A program made the translations under genes and the position numbers. Below the pieces are notes generated by a model that was not told the DNA's origin, made no database searches, and saw nothing but the letters and a program-made list of their open reading frames with translations. 64,000 bases of DNA from Nocardia sp. BSTN01 (lineage in GTDB: Bacteria; Actinomycetota; Actinomycetes; Mycobacteriales; Mycobacteriaceae), in the NCBI RefSeq assembly GCF_015354405.1, contig NZ_JADKYP010000012.1, positions 1 to 64,000 on the forward strand. Reading direction: 5' to 3'. Of this stretch, positions 61,101 through 64,000 are shown in pieces; position 1 is the first letter of the stretch, and each line of letters begins with the position of its first letter.

Positions 61101-64000
61101 TCCCAGGACAGCTGGACCTCGGTACCGATCAGACAGCATTGGTTGTCGATCAGGGTCTGCGGGGTGGTGGAGCTGATGTGTCGCGCCGAGCCCAGGGTGG
61201 ACAGTGCCGCGGCGTCGATGACGGGGTGATCGGCTGCGTAGGTGAACACGAGGGGGGAGCGGCGCAGGGTGGTCTCGGTCCACCGGCCGACTCCCGAATC
61301 GAGGTCGGGCAGGTTCGCGCGGAAGGCCTGTTGCGTGTCCCGCATGTACTCGGCCCACGACCGGCCGGTCGGATCGGTGTTGTGATGCGTGTGCAGCGCG
61401 GTGAAGTCGCCGACGGTGTGCGCCGTCGCTGGTGTCCTGCCCGTTGTCGTGACGGTGACGGTGAATTGCGGCTCCGTGGACCACCGGTGCAGCACGAGTT
61501 CGTACGCTGCCAGCAGAATCACCGCGCGGGTCACTCCGACGGCCCGGCCGGCGGTGTCGAGCCCGCGCAGGACATCGTGTGACAGATGGGCGCTCAGTCG
61601 GCGAAAGTGTGGACCCGCCTCGGTCCGCAGTGGCAATTGGGGTGCGGAACCGGTGTCGGCGGACTGCCCGGCCGGGCGCGATGGTTCCGGAGCGGGTGGT
61701 TCGATCCGCAGGCCACCGGGGGCACCGGGCTGTTCGCCGCGATACAGGGCCGCCAGATCGGCGACCAGGATTCCGATTCCGGTCACATCGGCGATCGTCA
61801 TGTCGACGGCGAGATGAATGATCGTCGCTTCTCCGGAGCGGGTGAATTCGATGCGCCAGCAGTCGCCCGTGACAGGATCGAAGCGGTGGTCACGCAGTCG
61901 CTCACGAACTGCGCGCAGATGTGCTTCCCGGTCCGCATCTCCGGCCAGGTCGTGCACCGGCAGATCGACGGTGTTCGATGCCGGATCGATGATGCACTCG
62001 TCCGGGCCGGGGAACCGCGCGCGCAGCATGGGGTGTCGCCACACCAACTCTCGCAGCGCGTCATGCAGCCGGCTGGGGTCCACCCCTGAGCCCCGCAGCT
62101 CGAAATACGTCCGACAACCGACTCCGCCGAGCGGTTGCCGAGCGTCGCGGCCGATCCAGAACGCTCGTTGCAGAGCGGTAGTGCGCGTCGTGCCCGACTC
62201 GCCGCCGGTCAGCACGCGGACCGGAGTCGGTGCGGATGTGGTCCGGCAGCGTTCGATCAGGTCGTCCCATCGCCGAACGGTGGGTTCGGTATAGAGCGCG
62301 GCGAAGGTAGGAAAGCTGTCGCGTTCGGCGGCCCAGGACATGAGCTGTGCCGTCATCGCGGAGGTCCACCCGTAGCCCACCAGGTCGGCATCCACGTCCA
62401 GCTCATCGGGACGGACACCGAGCAGTGCCGCGACGAACCGTGCGGTATCGGATCGGCGAGGGTTCCCCACGGCCGCGGCGGCCGTCTCCCACAAGACCGG
62501 AAGGGAATTGCCGGACACGCGCGCGGCCACCTCGCGGCGCCTGATCTTTCCTGAGGTAGTCAGCGGGAGCGTCTTGGGTGGAACGAAGATGACGCGTTCG
62601 GGTGCGGTCCGATGCTCGGTGAGGATCCGCCGGTGCACCGCTCGGCCGATGTCGTCGAGAATGGCTTCCGGACCGGCTGTTTCGACAACCAGGACCCAGG
62701 ACTGGTCGCCGGATTCCGGCTGGACCGCACATGTGCCCGCCGGTGCGATCGCATCGTGCGCCGACTCCGCCGTGGTCTCGATGTCGTTGGGGAAGTGGTT
62801 CATTCCGCCGACGATGATCAGGTCCCGATATCGGCCGGTGATGTACAGCTCATCCCGCAGCCGGAATCCGGCATCGCCGGTGCGCAGGAACGGTCCGGCA
62901 CCCTCGTGGGTGTGCGCCCCGAACACCTGTGCGGTATCGGTTTCGCGCTGCCAGTACCCGATCGGCAGGCCGGGTCCGGCGATCCAGATCTCGCCGATCC
63001 GGCCGTCGGGGAGCGTGCGGCTGTTGTCGGGGTCGACGATCCGCACGTCCCAACCGAGGGTGGAGTTGCCGCAGCTGACCACAGTCCGAGCGGGGCGGCT
63101 GTCGTCGCGATCCACGGGCACCGCACGGCCACAGCGCAATTCGTCGGCATCGAAGCGCTGTTGATGCCATCGGCGCCGGACGGTGGTACCGCTGACAGCG
63201 AGGCCGGCCTCCGCGAGGCCGTACTGGGGGCACATAGCGGAATCTGCGAGGCCGGCCGGCGCGAAATGCTCGGTGAACCGGCGGACCGTATCCGCGCGTA
63301 CGGGTTCGGCGCCGTTGCTGGCGATGCGCAACGATCCGAGATCGAGGTTTTCGACGTCGTCGGGGTGGAACGCCGTGATCGACTGCCGGTAGCCGAAGTC
63401 GGGCCCGGCGATCCAGTTGCCGCGAACGTCGGAGACGGTGGCGAGCCAGATCCGCGGATCACGAACGAAGTCGTGCGGGGGGATCAAGGTCGCGCTACCA
63501 CCGGTGAGCAGCGGGACGAGCAGTCCCCAGAACAGGCCCATATCGTGGTACGGGGGAAGCCAGCTGACGGTGTGCATCGGCTCGGGCGCGTTCCAGATCG
63601 AACTCACCACGTCGACTTGCCGCAGGATCGAGGCATGAGTGTTGAGCACACCTTTCGGGCGGCCGGTGGAGCCGGACGAGTATTGGATGAAAGCGACCGC
63701 CTCCGGTGCCGCCGAGTCCCCGGCGCGCGGAGTCCGGTTGCCGTCGCCGTGTGCGCACTCCGGATCGTCGACGAGAACCGCTGGAAGTTCGTGCAGTACA
63801 GCGTTTTTGTCGACTGCTGCGGCAATCTGCGTGGTCGTGGCGACGGCAGCGGGCGCGCAGTCGGCGATGACGCCCTGTGCACGGGCGAGGTATCGCTGCG
63901 GGTCGTGGGCCGACGGCAGATAGACCGGGACCGGGATCGCCCCTACCTGGAGCGCGCCGAGGAAGGCCGCGATGAAATCTTCACCACCGGGAAGTGCCAG
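55151..64000 (-). CDS. FAAL-initiated thiazoline NRPS (5' end beyond window)
   Basis: 2949 residues in the window. Order: fatty-acyl-AMP ligase (64000-62520; GAIPVPVYLPS, IQYSSGSTGRPKG, WLPPYHDMGL, TTSGKIRRR); aryl-carrier-like domain (GYGWTSAM, near 62350); Cy1 (DMTIADVTG, 61777-61803); A domain, code D-L-Y-N-L-S-M-I-W, cysteine-like (about 60890-59400); PCP (GGDSLRA); Cy2 with degenerate NYLGLDARS (58673-58699); methyltransferase-like domain (VIEIGGRTG, 57464-57490); PCP (GGDSLQA); Cy3 with intact DNMLLDGAS (56297-56323); PCP (GGDSVAA). No TE; the chain passes to the PchF-like protein. One A domain must load several carriers, as HMWP2 does. The start acyl unit is unknown. Confidence 0.95.
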   Translation of the reverse strand: MALPGGEDFIAAFLGALQVGAIPVPVYLPSAHDPQRYLARAQGVIADCAPAAVATTTQIAAAVDKNAVLHELPAVLVDDPECAHGDGNRTPRAGDSAAPEAVAFIQYSSGSTGRPKGVLNTHASILRQVDVVSSIWNAPEPMHTVSWLPPYHDMGLFWGLLVPLLTGGSATLIPPHDFVRDPRIWLATVSDVRGNWIAGPDFGYRQSITAFHPDDVENLDLGSLRIASNGAEPVRADTVRRFTEHFAPAGLADSAMCPQYGLAEAGLAVSGTTVRRRWHQQRFDADELRCGRAVPVDRDDSRPARTVVSCGNSTLGWDVRIVDPDNSRTLPDGRIGEIWIAGPGLPIGYWQRETDTAQVFGAHTHEGAGPFLRTGDAGFRLRDELYITGRYRDLIIVGGMNHFPNDIETTAESAHDAIAPAGTCAVQPESGDQSWVLVVETAGPEAILDDIGRAVHRRILTEHRTAPERVIFVPPKTLPLTTSGKIRRREVAARVSGNSLPVLWETAAAAVGNPRRSDTARFVAALLGVRPDELDVDADLVGYGWTSAMTAQLMSWAAERDSFPTFAALYTEPTVRRWDDLIERCRTTSAPTPVRVLTGGESGTTRTTALQRAFWIGRDARQPLGGVGCRTYFELRGSGVDPSRLHDALRELVWRHPMLRARFPGPDECIIDPASNTVDLPVHDLAGDADREAHLRAVRERLRDHRFDPVTGDCWRIEFTRSGEATIIHLAVDMTIADVTGIGILVADLAALYRGEQPGAPGGLRIEPPAPEPSRPAGQSADTGSAPQLPLRTEAGPHFRRLSAHLSHDVLRGLDTAGRAVGVTRAVILLAAYELVLHRWSTEPQFTVTVTTTGRTPATAHTVGDFTALHTHHNTDPTGRSWAEYMRDTQQAFRANLPDLDSGVGRWTETTLRRSPLVFTYAADHPVIDAAALSTLGSARHISSTTPQTLIDNQCCLIGTEVQLSWDFRAGRFPAGVVEDMFDSYLHLLSTLSACDWHEPATVDIPPHTRRTRADVNATDGPIPAGLLYDAFTESAASAPDRPALRWSADEYRQRPALPAWCVPAQPTCLTYGELDRYARAFASELRAHHQPGAVVGIRLPKGPGQIIAVLATLMAGCTYLPISTDQPPHRLERISSRSGMRALVHDDEFCSGATTLVGVTGHSIDIAPGHLPGPPTRVDPAAPAYIIYTSGSTGEPKGVAISHSAALNTIVDVNRRNDIDGRDALIALSSLDFDLSVYDIFGPLSVGATIVTIADDTRRDAFRWCELIRAFDITVWNTVPALLEMLLTACGPHRPPQLTVLRRVLLSGDWIPLNLPAKLRAHSPDAQLVAMGGATEAAIWSNEFRVDDVDPHWTSVPYGRPLTNQCYRVVAPDGRDQPDLVPGELWIGGTGVALGYHNDPHLTQQRFHEDRTGRRWYKTGDLGCYLPDGVLVFLGRADSQVKIRGHRIECGEIEQILRTHPAIENAVVVPIHDRTRLGCLLVTAAGCLSDTEEIRTYVAARLPGYMVPRVFRQTATIPHSVNGKVDRRAAARSLEQGVSSLPAEGISPTEQCVGEVWAQALGVAPQTLRTDSKFFDSGGDSLRATEVCRVLSARGVLGADVELLLTSPTLRDFAAHCVMGNDFRTAAADPRTPDDAVGSGPFPLTRLQQAYVVAAGGLRGVPRAPTALVAVLGAATTVPIDINRLEGVLTAAVREFDMLRCHLDTDVAQAVDTNAWPVRIERIGDVPDDPDSLTDHLAGLPMPMDRRPLLRCYATNSEPRHIALLINYLGLDARSLDTVITAIMADYDGSPRPVRIAARADVFRRFATTAIAETRTAAPAPPPPHLPPSWSATTTDGTAVGAFTRRSFVLTPAESTRLRSLATAADVTATAVVLEAFTHTLYRHGSGPRFAVTIPRAHRPDYAPVHCEVLGNFTRPYLCEADYADRSPGSEAAVADTHRRLNAIVASATDGTAQIAEQQLRERQPGYPVVFTSTLGLSNRRAAEFSLNLVRTLTRTPGVLLDCQVEDYDEGIRISWDTADCAVRAAETATAFDDFERAVRCRLRSPATTPATVEHHDRDENWPLLVIAAALHRLDHDSHRPVSARYAPVVARWRRVAGHQRTAPTDSAAAAGALLAEIVTGTASYHALLAHPLLAPESLLLSDAHVRRSIDTLAERVVDHAREQDRPLRVIEIGGRTGHTAQRLLAAMDPVVADYVAVEPHPVLRAIAAERHITGVRHIGPDQIESAEPFDIVLCCGSIHQMDDRGRLLSQVPMRADGWLWLTEHCSYTPATLISAAVIDPDLLGTQPLTADQWWHLLHDRGWTPTTMTAAGPGVTLFAHRAQHPVADGGGEPRPQHAQPTAGAPPADNPELAILTDLWQHYLGVRPQPGDDFFLLGGDSLQATRIYTRLRELGYRQVAMVDLFNHPVLSALADHIGRMSPLPGEPPGPESRGPASPARTYPLTSVQRAYAIGRQAGYLLSGVAAHCYFEFATTALDSSRFTTAATALVRRHPGLRTTVSGTVATVHDDPIEPVVRVLDDVRAGMRDQVIDLSERGGLDIAVQYLDSDRSRALIGISMDNMLLDGASMMTVLAELDHLYRGRPIEELPPITTTFADHVRNTAPDPDAASDGELTAAQQYWLRRLHHLPSAPALVTPDAMAAVSTPRFERARARIARDTWAEVTTRCRSRAVTPAALLLACYARVIAAWSDTPDFCLNVTMFDRATGEPGIDNVIGDFTSLLLLECHVEPGTGIWDAAQAIQRQLISDLAHRAADGVWVQKQILGHHGDPAAAMFPVVFTSGLGLRTIDTTAGFGFGDQTFAVSQTPQTLLDFQVWEDGGALQLSWDHVAQLIPEDTAVRYLARLSATIESAATDTDRPDTLTDRIRGICAAVLHRPSVAPDANFFQIGGDSVAATAVVERVRREAGPGATLRLLLAHPVIADFALAVAQATTHPTARRSAGNLEEGVL

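Overview
The window looks like chromosomal DNA of a high-GC mycolic-acid actinomycete, most likely Nocardia or a close relative. The grounds are strong G/C preference at third codon positions, frequent GTG starts, many ATGA/GTGA gene overlaps, paired DUF2236 oxygenase-like genes, and a mix of NRPS, nitrile hydratase and glycosyltransferase genes. No rRNA, tRNA, CRISPR array or intact insertion sequence was seen. Everything here is read from the sequence alone, without a database search.

Layout. (1) 1-6826, minus strand: the 5' part of an NRPS (C-A-methyltransferase-PCP-C..., running off the left edge), preceded by a fusion of a FAD monooxygenase-like domain to a SAM methyltransferase. (2) 7061-14682: small membrane proteins, a secreted PHB-depolymerase/LpqC-type esterase, an acyltransferase-3/SGNH protein, two alpha/beta hydrolases and a MerR-type regulator that seems to use an ATT start. 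(3) 14690-20856: a frameshifted NrfD-like remnant, a sugar-nucleotide epimerase, a two-component system coupled to a polytopic membrane protein, and a GT2-DUF2064 pair. (4) 20942-28270: a CqsA-like alpha-oxoamine synthase, a divergent esterase/MarR pair, a GT2, an NTF2-like protein, a phosphotransferase and several decayed gene fragments. (5) 28561-35835: two convergent DUF2236 genes, a carotenoid-cleavage dioxygenase, a Tat-exported FAD amine oxidase and a secreted RTX-like repeat protein. (6) 36408-38288: a divergent SDR and MmyB-like regulator. (7) 38187-46571: a nitrile-degradation island. Amidase, nitrile hydratase beta and alpha, activator and cobalt transporter form one translationally coupled operon, next to AraC and MocR regulators, a ferredoxin and a truncated hemoglobin.

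(8) 46770-64000, minus strand: a coupled biosynthetic operon running off the right edge. It encodes a giant NRPS (FAAL, aryl-carrier-like domain, Cy, Cys-specific A, PCP, Cy, MT-like, PCP, Cy, PCP), a PchF-like NRPS (docking, Cy, Cys-specific A, MT, PCP, TE), a saccharopine-dehydrogenase-like reductase, a thiazolinyl imide reductase and a type II thioesterase. The parts recall yersiniabactin, pyochelin and coelibactin-type thiazoline metallophore pathways. The acyl-AMP-ligase start unit, the three Cy domains in one protein and a cysteine thioesterase nucleophile are unusual. This is the best candidate for an undescribed pathway. Second is the DUF2236 / carotenoid oxygenase / exported amine oxidase locus.

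Regulation visible in the DNA. The same inverted repeat (TGTCAWTG-N10-CATTGACR) lies before the amidase operon and between the araC and mocR genes. A shared GAGANGATGA element lies before both DUF2236 genes. An inverted repeat overlaps the marR start.
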